Part shown: positions 1-7,815 of the stretch, piece after piece
Numbering within the stretch: position 1 is the stretch's first letter
Layout: every line of letters begins with the position of its first letter
Source of the DNA: Pseudomonas fluorescens
Lineage (GTDB): Bacteria > Pseudomonadota > Gammaproteobacteria > Pseudomonadales > Pseudomonadaceae
Assembly: GCF_005938625.1 (NCBI RefSeq)
Contig: NZ_VCNJ01000023.1
Coordinates: 62,001-126,000, forward strand
Length of the DNA: 64,000 nt
Direction of reading: 5' to 3'
Notes under the pieces: model-generated
The model's input: only the letters and a program-made list of their open reading frames with translations
What the model was told of the DNA's origin: nothing
The model's database searches: none
Translations under genes and position numbers: made by a program

Positions 1-242
1 ATCGTTTCGGCCTTCGCATTCCAGGGTCCTACAGAAAAACCTTTCGAACCCACCCACAAACACAGAGAGCCAATTCCCCAAACTGCTCCCTGAATCACAA
101 ACGTAAAAATCAGCGCCTGCACAATCTGTCCGAACGTATCGGGTCGCTTGAACGCCGTCAGCGAATAAAAAATCCACGCTGACAAAAATCCGGGAATCAA
201 GTACTGCAACAGCGGAATAACTTCTTTGACCAGATCATCCAT
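1..242 (-). CDS. Membrane protein, N-terminal part (cut by window edge; DUF6338-like)
   Basis: Reading leftwards from an ATG at 242, an open frame of 80 codons runs off the window start without a stop. AAGGAG lies about nine bases upstream of the ATG. The product begins MDDLVKEVIPLLQYLIPG and has two hydrophobic stretches (about residues 9-28 and 42-65), so it is a membrane protein with two helices in the visible part. The start resembles DUF6338 proteins, but that assignment is from memory of the family and is tentative. Function unknown. It is transcribed divergently from nothing nearby and is separated from the next gene by a terminator. Confidence 0.6.
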   Translation of the reverse strand, partial: MDDLVKEVIPLLQYLIPGFLSAWIFYSLTAFKRPDTFGQIVQALIFTFVIQGAVWGIGSLCLWVGSKGFSVGPWNAKAET

Positions 243-371
243 GATCCGTGGCTCCTTGAAGGTCATGCCGGTCTGACTATCAACCAGCTCCCGAAAGCCT
301 AGTGCACACAACTGCAAACCCTCATGCGCAACTGTCACCGCTCATTTCACGGGAACAGTTCTTTTTGCTGA

Positions 372-399
372 CAAAAAAATCCCGCTCAGCGAGCGGGAT
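372..399 (-). terminator. Rho-independent terminator of the flavoprotein gene
   Basis: A perfect nine-base stem (ATCCCGCTC / GAGCGGGAT, three-base loop, 379-399) is followed on the minus strand by a run of seven T. It sits 15 bases past the stop codon of the minus-strand flavoprotein gene. Confidence 0.85.
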
Positions 400-414
400 C
401 ATTGGTCAGGCAAG

Positions 415-1620
415 TTATGCAACCACAGGAATCGTCGGATCCGCAGCGGCCAACGCACTCACGCGATCAGCCGCAGGCGGATAGATCCACTGAGTGTTGA
501 TCTGGGTCTTCAGGGTTTTGCCTTCCTGCTTGACCAGTTTCACCTGACGATCCCAGCCTTCGGTGTACACCGCGCCCCAGGCACCGAGATCCAGGCACGT
601 CACGTATTTTGGCTGGCTGTACGGCGTCGGGTCGACACCGAGAATCTGCGCAGCGACGTTGTTGCCGGCGTGTCGACCCAGCGAAATCGCGTGCTGGCAG
701 GTCATCAACGCGTAGTTACCGATGTCGTCGGTGGCGGCGTAGGCGACATCGCCGGTGGCGAAGATGTCGTCCTGACCGATGACTTTCAGGTGGGCATCGA
801 CGTGCAGGCGCCCTTGCTTGTCGCGCTCGGCGGGGATCTGCTCGGTCAGCGAACTGGCGCGTACACCGGTGGTCCAGACCACGGTTTTCGCCTCAATGTG
901 CTGACCGTCCGAAAGCGTTACGCCATTGGCATCGACTGACTGCACCGACACGCCCAGACGCCATTCGACGCCCAACTCTTCGCTGGCTTCGAGGATGGAT
1001 TGGCTGATTTCTTCACCCATCGACGCGCCGATCTTCTGCCCGCGATCAACGATGATCACGTTGATGTCGGCATGCTCGCCAAGAATCTCACGCAGACGGC
1101 CGGGCATTTCGGTTGCCGTTTCAATCCCGGTGAAACCACCGCCCGCCACCACAACGGTATTGCGCGCCCTGGTTTCGGGAAGGTCTTTCAAGGATTTCAG
1201 ATGTGCCTCCAGACGAATCGCTGCTTCGATCTGATCGACGTCGAATGCGTATTGCGCGACACCCGGCGTGGCGGATTGCGCCAGACCACTACCGCTGGCC
1301 AAAACGAGTTTGTCGTAATGGAACACTTGCTTGGCGCCGGACGCATCAGTGTAGCCGACGGTTTTTTTCGCCACGTCGATGGTTTCCGCTGCCCCTTTGA
1401 TGAAGTGAACGCCGACTGATTCGAACAGTTCATGCAACGGAGCGGCCAGTTGATGAGCATTCGGCTCATAGAAGCGTGGACGTACGCGCAACTCGGCTTG
1501 CGGCGCGAGAACGCTGATTTCGACGTCGTCGCGACCCTGCAGGTCAACCAGACGCGTAGCACTTAATGCCGACCACATGCCGCCAAAACCTGCGCCGATA
1601 ATCAGAATCTGCTGCTTCAT
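415..1620 (-). CDS. NAD(P)/FAD-dependent oxidoreductase, type II NADH dehydrogenase-like
   Basis: A 401-residue flavoprotein of the pyridine nucleotide-disulfide reductase fold. An N-terminal FAD-binding GxGxxG motif lies at residues 9-14 (IIGAGFGG), a second dinucleotide fold is at about 165-175 (VVVAGGGFTG), and a C-terminal ATGDVA motif contacts FAD. Length and layout match non-pumping NADH:quinone oxidoreductases (Ndh family), which pass electrons from NADH to quinone at the membrane, but the true acceptor is not shown by the sequence. The ATG at 1620 is preferred over upstream in-frame starts because it has GGAGAG before it and the FAD motif begins directly after. It is divergent from an Rrf2-type regulator that probably controls it. 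Confidence 0.85.
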   Translation of the reverse strand: MKQQILIIGAGFGGMWSALSATRLVDLQGRDDVEISVLAPQAELRVRPRFYEPNAHQLAAPLHELFESVGVHFIKGAAETIDVAKKTVGYTDASGAKQVFHYDKLVLASGSGLAQSATPGVAQYAFDVDQIEAAIRLEAHLKSLKDLPETRARNTVVVAGGGFTGIETATEMPGRLREILGEHADINVIIVDRGQKIGASMGEEISQSILEASEELGVEWRLGVSVQSVDANGVTLSDGQHIEAKTVVWTTGVRASSLTEQIPAERDKQGRLHVDAHLKVIGQDDIFATGDVAYAATDDIGNYALMTCQHAISLGRHAGNNVAAQILGVDPTPYSQPKYVTCLDLGAWGAVYTEGWDRQVKLVKQEGKTLKTQINTQWIYPPAADRVSALAAADPTIPVVA

Positions 1621-1713
1621 TGTGTCTCTCCAGAAAACGCCAAACGAGTAAAAGAGTTGAAATCGAATTCGTCGTGAGCCAACCCTCGCCAGCCCAATAC
1701 CGCCGACTTTATT

Positions 1714-1910
1714 GGTCGGATATAAAACCAACAAGTCAGATTATCCGATAGATTCAATCGGACTTATCGATAGTTATTACGCTGAATCGATTTAAGAAAA
1801 TCTGTACAAAACGAGTCAATCAGCCTGTTTTGTGGTCTATCAGCCCTCTGAGATCGATTGCCGACTTCTCTTCAGACTGTTAGCATTTACGACAAATCAA
1901 GTCGGACTTA
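1714..1910. promoter_or_regulatory. Divergent promoter region with repeated TCGGA motifs, candidate Rrf2 operators
   Basis: The 293-base gap between the flavoprotein and the Rrf2 gene holds TCGGACTTA twice (1758-1766 and 1902-1910), TCGGATATA at 1716-1724 and the inverse TATCCGATA at 1742-1750. The copy nearest the regulator is inside a perfect palindrome AAGTC-G-GACTT (1899-1909), four bases before its ATG. The repetition in both orientations suggests binding sites for the adjacent regulator; this is inference. Confidence 0.45.
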
Positions 1911-1913
1911 CCT

Positions 1914-2462
1914 ATGTCTCTTTACAGCGCAGGCGTCGAATACGGCATCCATTGCCTGGCGTTTCTGGTTACCAACAGCGGCGATACGCGCGAAGCCAGC
2001 GTACGGGACCTCGCCGAACTGCAAGGCGTACCGGTGGAATACCTGGCGAAAATCTTCACCAAACTGGCCAAGGGCAAACTGGTGGTGGCCTCTGAAGGCG
2101 TGCGCGGCGGATTCAGCCTGGCGCGGCCGGCCGATGAAATCACCCTGCTCGACATCGTCAAAGCCATCGACGGGCGCAAGAATATTTTCGAATGCCGCGA
2201 CATTCGTGGGCGTTGCGCCCTGTTTGAAGGCAATGTGCCGGAGTGGGCCATCGACGGTACGTGCTCGATTCACGCAGCCATGATGACCGCGCAGCAGCGC
2301 ATGGAAGAGGCGCTGGCCCAGCAGACGATTCTCGATATCGCCAGAAAGGTCGGACGCAAGGCGCCGAAGGAGTTCGGCCAGCAAGTCGAAGACTGGATTC
2401 AAGATCGACGGGAGAAAAAAGGCAACGTCGGCAGCATCCCGCTAATCGACATTTCCGACTGA
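1914..2462 (+). CDS. Rrf2 family transcriptional regulator with three conserved-type cysteines
   Basis: A 182-residue Rrf2 protein. The N-terminal winged helix-turn-helix spans about residues 1-70, with the family-typical sequence VPVEYLAKIFTKLAKG and the wing VRGGFSLAR. Cysteines at 94, 101 and 117 lie where IscR and NsrR bind an iron-sulfur cluster, so it probably senses redox state, NO or Fe-S status. The ATG at 1914 has no good Shine-Dalgarno; instead a palindrome occupies that place, which suggests autoregulation. It is divergent from an NADH-dehydrogenase-like flavoprotein, the likely target. Which cluster or signal it senses cannot be told from the sequence. Confidence 0.85.
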   Translation: MSLYSAGVEYGIHCLAFLVTNSGDTREASVRDLAELQGVPVEYLAKIFTKLAKGKLVVASEGVRGGFSLARPADEITLLDIVKAIDGRKNIFECRDIRGRCALFEGNVPEWAIDGTCSIHAAMMTAQQRMEEALAQQTILDIARKVGRKAPKEFGQQVEDWIQDRREKKGNVGSIPLIDISD

Positions 2463-2486
2463 CGTTTCAGCCTGAAAGCAGTCAAA

Positions 2487-2520
2487 AAAAGCAGAAACCG
2501 TCGAGCCGGTTTCTGCTTTT
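2487..2520. terminator. Bidirectional terminator between the Rrf2 gene and a convergent lipoprotein gene
   Basis: A perfect ten-base stem (GCAGAAACCG 2491-2500 with CGGTTTCTGC 2507-2516) is flanked by a run of A on the left and TTTT on the right, so it can end transcription from both sides. Confidence 0.85.
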
Positions 2521-2538
2521 GTGCATCCAGAAATATCG

Positions 2539-2874
2539 TTACAGGCAGTCACGCACCGATTGGCGCAACGACCCGGACTTCGCCCACGGCGGCCCCTGAT
2601 ACAACGAAACCCGACTGCCATCCTTGTACTTGACGATATCGAGAATCTCATCGGCAGTGATGATGCTCGGCGCGGTGATGCGATAGCCGTTGGAAATCGA
2701 GGTCTGCGAGGTTTTCGCAACATCCCGCTGCCACAACGGTAATACACACGCGGCATAGTCCTTGGGCGTTTTGACGCTGGTCTTGCTGACATTCGGCTCA
2801 CCCGGCACCAACGACGTCGGCAACGAGCAACCCGTCAACAGGGCCAGCGCCAGACTCCCGATCCATATCCGCAT
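2539..2874 (-). CDS. Small lipoprotein of unknown function
   Basis: A 111-residue protein beginning MRIWIGSLALALLTGCSLP. It has a positively charged start, a hydrophobic core and a lipobox LTGC, so it is predicted to be lipidated at Cys16 and held in the cell envelope. The rest has no domain that I recognise. Two further cysteines near residues 43 and 110 could form a disulfide. The ATG at 2874 is chosen because CAGGAAA precedes it and the signal peptide starts there; a longer frame upstream adds a non-signal-like sequence. Transcription ends at the shared terminator. Confidence 0.7.
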   Translation of the reverse strand: MRIWIGSLALALLTGCSLPTSLVPGEPNVSKTSVKTPKDYAACVLPLWQRDVAKTSQTSISNGYRITAPSIITADEILDIVKYKDGSRVSLYQGPPWAKSGSLRQSVRDCL

Positions 2875-3057
2875 AATGTTTTCCTGATCTGAAAAAATAA
2901 ATGTAGCGCGTAACCGGGTGCACATCCATCGTGGCACCGCGCCCTCGGCGCAATCTGCACAACTTTTCACAACCGCCCGGCTTACTGACGAACAGGCTTT
3001 GCCCGCCGACGAAAAATGCGACTACTCTTTTCTACCGAGAATGTTCTGGAGGTGATC

Positions 3058-3297
3058 ATGCGGCTCAATGAATACGAACACGAACTTCAACGCGACCTGC
3101 AAAGCGTTGCATCGGACTTGAGATGGTCGGCGGTCGACCTGAAGCGTATCGCGGAACAACTGCGCAAATCCGGCAACGAGGCGGACGCGCAAACCGTGCT
3201 GAGATCCTGCGAGGTGCTGCAAAGCGACGAAGAGCGGCTGCAACTGTATGCCAGGGAAGTGAAAGCCCGCGCCATCAGCCGAACCAAGGTCCACTAA
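3058..3297 (+). CDS. Small charged helical protein, unknown function
   Basis: A 79-residue protein beginning MRLNEYEHELQRDLQ, rich in Glu, Arg, Gln and Leu and almost wholly predictable as helix, possibly a coiled coil. An ideal ribosome site (GGAGGTGAT) ends just before the ATG at 3058, which is why this start is chosen over an in-frame ATG 42 bases upstream. It stands alone, with a terminator directly after it. No family recognised; cytoplasmic by lack of signal or membrane segment. Confidence 0.7.
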   Translation: MRLNEYEHELQRDLQSVASDLRWSAVDLKRIAEQLRKSGNEADAQTVLRSCEVLQSDEERLQLYAREVKARAISRTKVH

Positions 3298-3312
3298 GAC
3301 CACCCTCCCCCA

Positions 3313-3345
3313 AAACAAAAGCCCCGACACATGCCGGGGCTCTTT
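3313..3345. terminator. Bidirectional terminator between two convergent small genes
   Basis: The stem GCCCCG (3321-3326) pairs with CGGGGC (3335-3340). An A-rich run lies to the left and TCTTT to the right. It separates the 79-residue plus-strand gene from the convergent gene ending at 3361. Confidence 0.75.
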
Positions 3346-3360
3346 CGATATAGCCGCTTG

Positions 3361-3558
3361 TCAGTGGGTTTTGTGACTTTGCGCGCGCGTCGAGCGTTTT
3401 TTGTAGCCAGGCAGTGCGGCGGCGTAGGCCAGCGCTTCCTCCCGGCTGCCAAACGACGCCAGTCGATCGCCTTGGGTGCAAACCCGCCATGGGCCATTGT
3501 TCACGCTAAGCACGTCATAGCCGTTCATGTGCATCTTGTTCAACATCGGCATGCTCAT
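3361..3558 (-). CDS. Small DUF2188-like protein
   Basis: A 65-residue protein. Its middle (NGPWRVCTQGDRLASFGS followed by REEALAYAAALPG) resembles the short beta-beta-beta-helix pattern of DUF2188-type proteins, in which residues are read across a gapped sheet and an EEA helix; this is a resemblance, not a firm call. The ATG at 3558 is preferred because GGAGGT lies five bases upstream, although another in-frame ATG exists at 3570. The C-terminus is very basic. Function unknown. Confidence 0.6.
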   Translation of the reverse strand: MSMPMLNKMHMNGYDVLSVNNGPWRVCTQGDRLASFGSREEALAYAAALPGYKKRSTRAQSHKTH

Positions 3559-3781
3559 GGACACCTCCATTTTTGCTAACGGTCAGATCCAGCTTCACGC
3601 TTTTACCTTACACCTTGATCCGCCCGAAATGCCGACCGGGCGTCGCGAGCTGCAACGGTCAGGGATCTGGCACTTTTCGCTGTAATCATCGCTCAAAATT
3701 CCAATGACCCCTTGCCGCAGGCTTCGGCTCAAATATTGCAGTTTTATTTCTTTTTTGTGACAGGCAGTAAACAGGTAACAG

Positions 3782-4144
3782 ATGAAAGTACGTGCAACCG
3801 TAATATGCGAGCAGGATCGCCATATTCTCCTGGTGCGCAAACCGCGCTGTCGCTGGACATTGCCCGGTGGCAAGGTCGAGCCCGGAGAAACCCACGCGCA
3901 GGCCGCCGTACGCGAATTGCAGGAAGAAACCGGCCTGAACGCCGACGACGTGTTGTATTTGATGGAACTGCAGAGCGGCAGCACGCGGCACCATGTCTAT
4001 GAAGCGTCAGTGCAGGATCTTGAACAAGTGCGGCCGCAGAACGAGATCATCGATTGCATCTGGCATCCGCTGGACGCAGTGCGCAATCTGAACACCAGCG
4101 AAGCGACGTTACGCATCGTTCAAGCATTTCAACGACGTTTATAA
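3782..4144 (+). CDS. Nudix hydrolase
   Basis: A 120-residue Nudix protein. The complete Nudix box GX5EX7REUXEEXGU is present at residues 30-52 (G30, E36, R44, E45, E48, E49, G51), giving the metal-binding site that cleaves nucleoside-diphosphate-linked compounds. The protein consists of only this domain, with no extra targeting or regulatory part, so the substrate cannot be predicted. Its stop lies five bases from the end of the convergent DUF1652 gene. Confidence 0.9.
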   Translation: MKVRATVICEQDRHILLVRKPRCRWTLPGGKVEPGETHAQAAVRELQEETGLNADDVLYLMELQSGSTRHHVYEASVQDLEQVRPQNEIIDCIWHPLDAVRNLNTSEATLRIVQAFQRRL

Positions 4145-4148
4145 GGCG

Positions 4149-4391
4149 TTAGCCGGCGAACGCTCGGCGGCCGGCGCTCATTTCGGTGCGTAATTCACCA
4201 ATGAAGTTGGAAATGTCACGAATCGTGACGAGGTGTTCCGGGGAGACACCATTCAACAGCAACTCGACTCGCCCGCTGTCCGGCTCATACACCTTGATTT
4301 GCAATAGCCCTTGCGTGCTCGGAATGCAATCGCACTTGAACGCAGGAAAGCCGGATTCGACAATCCGGCAAATATCGATAATGGCAAGCAT
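4149..4391 (-). CDS. DUF1652 family protein
   Basis: An 80-residue protein matching the Pseudomonas DUF1652 pattern: an N-terminal helix (LAIIDICRIVESGF), a central sheet with DSGRVELLLNGVS, and a C-terminal helix (ISNFIGELRTEM). The family has no known function. The ATG at 4391 has GAGGCG upstream and begins the family-typical sequence; the longer frame would add 15 unrelated residues. Confidence 0.8.
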   Translation of the reverse strand: MLAIIDICRIVESGFPAFKCDCIPSTQGLLQIKVYEPDSGRVELLLNGVSPEHLVTIRDISNFIGELRTEMSAGRRAFAG

Positions 4392-4502
4392 GGCTGAACG
4401 CCTCGCAGGCGGTGGGTCGGTCGACTCGTAGAGCATAGATGAGCAATTTGTGTCTCGCTCGACACAAAAATGCCAACCGGATCACAACTTTCAAGCACGC
4501 CG

Positions 4503-5402
4503 TCAATGCGCGTCGTGATCCCAGATCCAGTTCCACATCCCCGGCAAATTCACCGACTCCGAACTGTTCTCCACGGTACGCGCCAGCGCGGCTTTCTCAA
4601 GTTCAGCGTGATCATCATAGAAAGGCTTGTCCGCCAGCTTCACGCCCGTGGCAGCGGCGCTATCCAGCAGAATCTGCAGGTATTCGCGGGTGTGCCGCGC
4701 GGTATAGCGGTTGAGATCATGAAACGTCACCACGACCGGGATGACCCCGTCCACGGCGGGCAATTCGCCACGGGCGATACGTTCACGGACTTCAGATAAC
4801 TGTCGCAGCATGTTGGCCCGACGTCGCGGGCTGGCATTGAAGCCCCAGATCTTGCCGTCATTGGCGCTTAAATCGGTTAGCAGCACATGCAAGCCATGCT
4901 GCTGATAGGCGGCGAAGGTGCGCTTGTCGTAATTCCAGAATGGCGGGCGCAGCAGCGTCGGCGGCGCCCCGGTGATGGCAGCGATATCAGCCGTGCCGTT
5001 GGTCAACGACTCTTCGAGTTCTTGCGGGTCGAGCAAGCGATGATTGGTGTGCCAATGGGTCGCTGTGTGAAACGCGAGGATGTGCCCCTCCTCATACTCA
5101 CGTCGCATGATGCCGCGACCGATCTCACTGTTGCCCGCTCGCGGTGCACGCGTCTGCACGAAGAACACCGCTTTGATATTCGGCATCAACGGATTGTCCT
5201 TGAGACCGTCGAGCACCGTGGCCGACGGATTCCAGAAACTCGAAGCGCTGGGGCCGTCGTCGAACGTCAGCAGAAAACGCACTGGCGCCTGGGTCTTCAG
5301 GCGCGTTTCGGTTTGCGCAGTCATTTCTATCGGGGCGGCGATGCAACCGGCCAGCCCGAGAGCAATCAGCGCGGCACAAATAAGTTTGAATCCGGATGTC
5401 AT
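4503..5402 (-). CDS. Polysaccharide deacetylase family lipoprotein (NodB homology domain)
   Basis: A 299-residue protein with a lipoprotein signal (lipobox LAGC, Cys20), so it is predicted to act in the periplasm or at the outer membrane. The carbohydrate esterase family 4 motifs are visible: LTFDDGP at 45-51 (catalytic and metal aspartates), HTATH at 112-116 (metal histidines) and RPPFWNYD at 152-159. Such enzymes remove N-acetyl or O-acetyl groups from polysaccharides; the substrate here is unknown. It is a single gene with no exopolysaccharide genes beside it. Confidence 0.85.
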   Translation of the reverse strand: MTSGFKLICAALIALGLAGCIAAPIEMTAQTETRLKTQAPVRFLLTFDDGPSASSFWNPSATVLDGLKDNPLMPNIKAVFFVQTRAPRAGNSEIGRGIMRREYEEGHILAFHTATHWHTNHRLLDPQELEESLTNGTADIAAITGAPPTLLRPPFWNYDKRTFAAYQQHGLHVLLTDLSANDGKIWGFNASPRRRANMLRQLSEVRERIARGELPAVDGVIPVVVTFHDLNRYTARHTREYLQILLDSAAATGVKLADKPFYDDHAELEKAALARTVENSSESVNLPGMWNWIWDHDAH

Positions 5403-5533
5403 GTTTTGCCTTGAGCACGGCGGCTGCCGTCATGTGGTCGATTGGCAAAACTCCCTCGCCCCTATCCATCCCTGCGCTCGGATATTCGAGCCGAGGTTGG
5501 ATAAGGTACACAGGGTTTGGTTCCGGCGCTCGC

Positions 5534-6481
5534 TCAGTGAGCCAATGCCTGTTGAAAAGACGTGTCGATAATTCCAGCGGTGGCCAACGGAGCTGGCAGC
5601 GCTTTCACTTTGAACAGGAAATCGGCAGTGCTTTGCAGATCCGTCGCCGCTTGCGTGTCCACCGGCCCGACCGTCATGTGCGCTTGACGCAACCAGTGGC
5701 GCGACACCTGCTGATCGAGATTGGCTTTCTTCGCCCACAGATCGGCGTATTCGTCCGTGTGGCTGTCGACCCAGGCCCGAGCCTGTTTCAAACGACCGAG
5801 AAAATCCGCAATCGCTGCACGCTTGCTGTCGATGGACGGTGTCGATGCCGCGATTGCGCTGAGCCCCGGCATCAGGTTTTTTGCAGTCAGGATCGGCCGC
5901 GCGCCGGAGAACACGATCTGCTGGGAAATGTACGGTTCCCACACCGGGAAGGCATCAATACTGCCCTGCGGAAGCGCTGCAGCGGCATCGATCGGCATCA
6001 ACTTGACGAAGTCGACGTAGTTTTCCGGCAGACCGCCCTGCTCCAGGGCGCGCAAGGTCAACTGCTGACTCCAGGCTCCGGGCCAATAAGCGACCTTCTT
6101 GCCCTTCAAGTCGGCGATGGTTTTCACCGGAGAATCCTTGGGCACCAACAATGCGATGGTGTCCGGATTCTGCCGCGATACGCCAATCAGTTTCACCGGC
6201 GCCTGCTTGGCGGCCAGAAACAGAAAACCGGAATCGCCCAAAAAGCCCAGATCCAGCGATCCGGTTTGCAAGGCTTCCGCCAAGGGTGCTGCGGCCTGGA
6301 AGTGTTTCCAGTCGACGGTATAAGGCGCGTCTTTCAACACGCCGGAGGCCTCCACCGATGCACGGATGTTGTAGTAGTTCTGATCGCCGACATGCAGGAC
6401 CAATGGCTCGGCTGCGTAGGAAAGCGGCGAGGTGAATAATGCAGTGATTAACGCACGGCGGAGGAAACGAGAAAGCTTCAT
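5534..6481 (-). CDS. SsuA-like ABC transporter substrate-binding protein
   Basis: A 315-residue periplasmic binding protein of the nitrate/sulfonate/taurine (NMT1/SsuA) type. A signal peptide covers about residues 1-24 (cut after SYAA), followed by the two-lobe fold with family motifs DLGFLGDSG and IADLKGKKVAYWPG. Such proteins deliver alkanesulfonates or similar small anions to an inner-membrane permease. The ATG at 6481 starts a proper signal peptide. It is divergent from a second binding protein and shares with it a regulatory gap. No ATPase gene is nearby. Confidence 0.85.
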   Translation of the reverse strand: MKLSRFLRRALITALFTSPLSYAAEPLVLHVGDQNYYNIRASVEASGVLKDAPYTVDWKHFQAAAPLAEALQTGSLDLGFLGDSGFLFLAAKQAPVKLIGVSRQNPDTIALLVPKDSPVKTIADLKGKKVAYWPGAWSQQLTLRALEQGGLPENYVDFVKLMPIDAAAALPQGSIDAFPVWEPYISQQIVFSGARPILTAKNLMPGLSAIAASTPSIDSKRAAIADFLGRLKQARAWVDSHTDEYADLWAKKANLDQQVSRHWLRQAHMTVGPVDTQAATDLQSTADFLFKVKALPAPLATAGIIDTSFQQALAH

Positions 6482-6577
6482 GGCGAGTCCTGCAAAGGTA
6501 ATTACATAGACCATAACGCTCTTGATTCACCATTTTGAAATTCGATAAGTGCATAAGCTCATCACGGTTAATACTTG

Positions 6578-6625
6578 CTGTTTGCTGGGCAACAGTGGCG
6601 AACCACACTGTTGTCTACGCAACAG
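6578..6625. promoter_or_regulatory. Paired inverted repeats, candidate enhancer-binding-protein sites
   Basis: Two copies of the palindrome CTGTTK-N6-CAACAG lie at 6578-6595 and 6608-6625, with centres 30 bases apart (about three helical turns, so on the same DNA face). They lie 55-100 bases upstream of the sigma-54 promoter candidate at 6680, the usual position for activator sites of sigma-54 promoters. The identity of the activator (for example an SfnR-like protein of sulfur starvation) is inference. Confidence 0.6.
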
Positions 6626-6679
6626 CTGAATACTCGGATCCGCCCTTAAAACCCTTATAAACCGGCGCTTTCAAGCACA

Positions 6680-6695
6680 TGGCACAGAGCCTGCA
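6680..6695 (+). promoter_or_regulatory. Sigma-54 (RpoN) promoter candidate
   Basis: TGGCACAGAGCCTGCA matches the -24/-12 consensus TGGCACG-N4-TTGCW at all but two positions, with the essential GG (6681-6682) and GC (6693-6694) exactly ten bases apart. It would start RNA near 6706, about 70 bases before the binding-protein gene at 6775. Confidence 0.65.
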
Positions 6696-6774
6696 ATATT
6701 CCATTCATGCAGGAAGCATTCGATAAAAATATCTTTTTGGACATAAGAAACCTGTGCCTTTGCCGGAGCGTCCC

Positions 6775-7755
6775 ATGATATCGTTCTTTCCTCGACTCAA
6801 AACCTTGCTGGCTGCCAGCGCAGTGGCACTGAGCCTGCAACCACTCGCCCACGCGGCTGAAACCGCGCCGGCGGAAGTGCATCTCGACTACGCCTATTAC
6901 TCGCCAGTCAGTCTGGTGCTCAAGCACTTCGGCTTCCTCGAAAAAGCCTTGCCACAGACCAAGGTCAGCTGGGTACTGAGCCAGGGCAGCAACCGCTCGC
7001 TGGAATACCTCAACAGCGGCGGCGTGGATTTCGCTTCCAGCGCCAGCCTCGCCGCCGTGCTAAGCCGCGCCAACGGCAGCCCGATCAAATCGGTCTACGT
7101 CTACAGCCGCGCCGAATGGACAGCGCTGGTGGTGCGCAAGGATTCTCCTTACCAGACCATCGCCGACCTCAAGGGCAAAAAGATCGCCGCCACCAAGGGC
7201 ACCGACCCGTACCTGTTCACCCTGCGCAGCCTGCAACAGGCCGGACTGAAAAAAGACGATGTGGAACTGGTTCACCTGCAACATCCGGACGGCCGCACGG
7301 CGCTGGAAAAAGGTGATGTCGACGCTTGGGCCGGACTCGATCCGCACATGGCCGCCAGTCAGGTTCAGGCCGGTTCGCGCCTGCTCTATCGCAACCCGGC
7401 GTTCAACAGTTATGGCGTGGTCAGCGTCACCGAGCAATACGCCAAAGAACATCCGCAAACCATCGACACCGTCATCAAAGCCTACGAACAGGCCCGCGAC
7501 TGGGCGCTGAAAAATCCCGATGAGTTCGCCGCCCTTCTCGCCAAGGAGTCCGGCCTGCCGCTGGACGTGGCCAGGCTGCAACTGTCGCGCACCGACCTGA
7601 GCAGCCCGCAACTGACCCGGCAGGACATCAGCGCCTCCAAGGCAGCGGCGCCGATTCTGGTCTCCGAAGAACTGGTGCGCCGTGGGGTAAATGTCGACCA
7701 AGTCATCGATCAATTGCTCGACAGCGGTGTGCAGCAAGCCGTCGCCCACCAGTAA
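6775..7755 (+). CDS. SsuA-like ABC transporter substrate-binding protein
   Basis: A 326-residue periplasmic binding protein of the SsuA/TauA family, with a signal peptide ending at about AHAAE. Residues SNRSLEYLNSGGVDFAS and IADLKGKKIAATKGTDPYLF are typical of aliphatic sulfonate binders. The ATG at 6775 has GGAGCG upstream; an earlier in-frame ATG would spoil the signal peptide. It is followed by a strong intercistronic hairpin and then the permease gene, so it is the main binding protein of this transporter, probably induced by sulfur limitation through the sigma-54 promoter upstream. Confidence 0.88.
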   Translation: MISFFPRLKTLLAASAVALSLQPLAHAAETAPAEVHLDYAYYSPVSLVLKHFGFLEKALPQTKVSWVLSQGSNRSLEYLNSGGVDFASSASLAAVLSRANGSPIKSVYVYSRAEWTALVVRKDSPYQTIADLKGKKIAATKGTDPYLFTLRSLQQAGLKKDDVELVHLQHPDGRTALEKGDVDAWAGLDPHMAASQVQAGSRLLYRNPAFNSYGVVSVTEQYAKEHPQTIDTVIKAYEQARDWALKNPDEFAALLAKESGLPLDVARLQLSRTDLSSPQLTRQDISASKAAAPILVSEELVRRGVNVDQVIDQLLDSGVQQAVAHQ

Positions 7756-7764
7756 CCGATCAGC

Positions 7765-7803
7765 CTCACGACAAATCCGCGCCCGTCGCGGATTTGTCGT
7801 GAG
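7765..7803 (+). other. Perfect 17-base-pair intercistronic hairpin
   Basis: CTCACGACAAATCCGCG (7765-7781) is perfectly complementary to 7787-7803 with a five-base loop. There is no T run, so it is not a normal terminator. Its place between the binding-protein and permease genes fits an mRNA-stabilising or partial-termination element that keeps binding protein in excess, as known for malE-malF type operons. Confidence 0.7.
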
Positions 7804-7815
7804 CGGAGCCAAACC

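Noticed and set aside
302..484. 60-codon plus-strand frame over a terminator
   Set aside because: It runs through the terminator hairpin and the flavoprotein gene end, with no ribosome site.
5396..6439. 347-codon plus-strand frame across the binding-protein gene
   Set aside because: It overlaps an SsuA-type gene with a signal peptide and correct motifs on the other strand; its own product has no recognisable domain.
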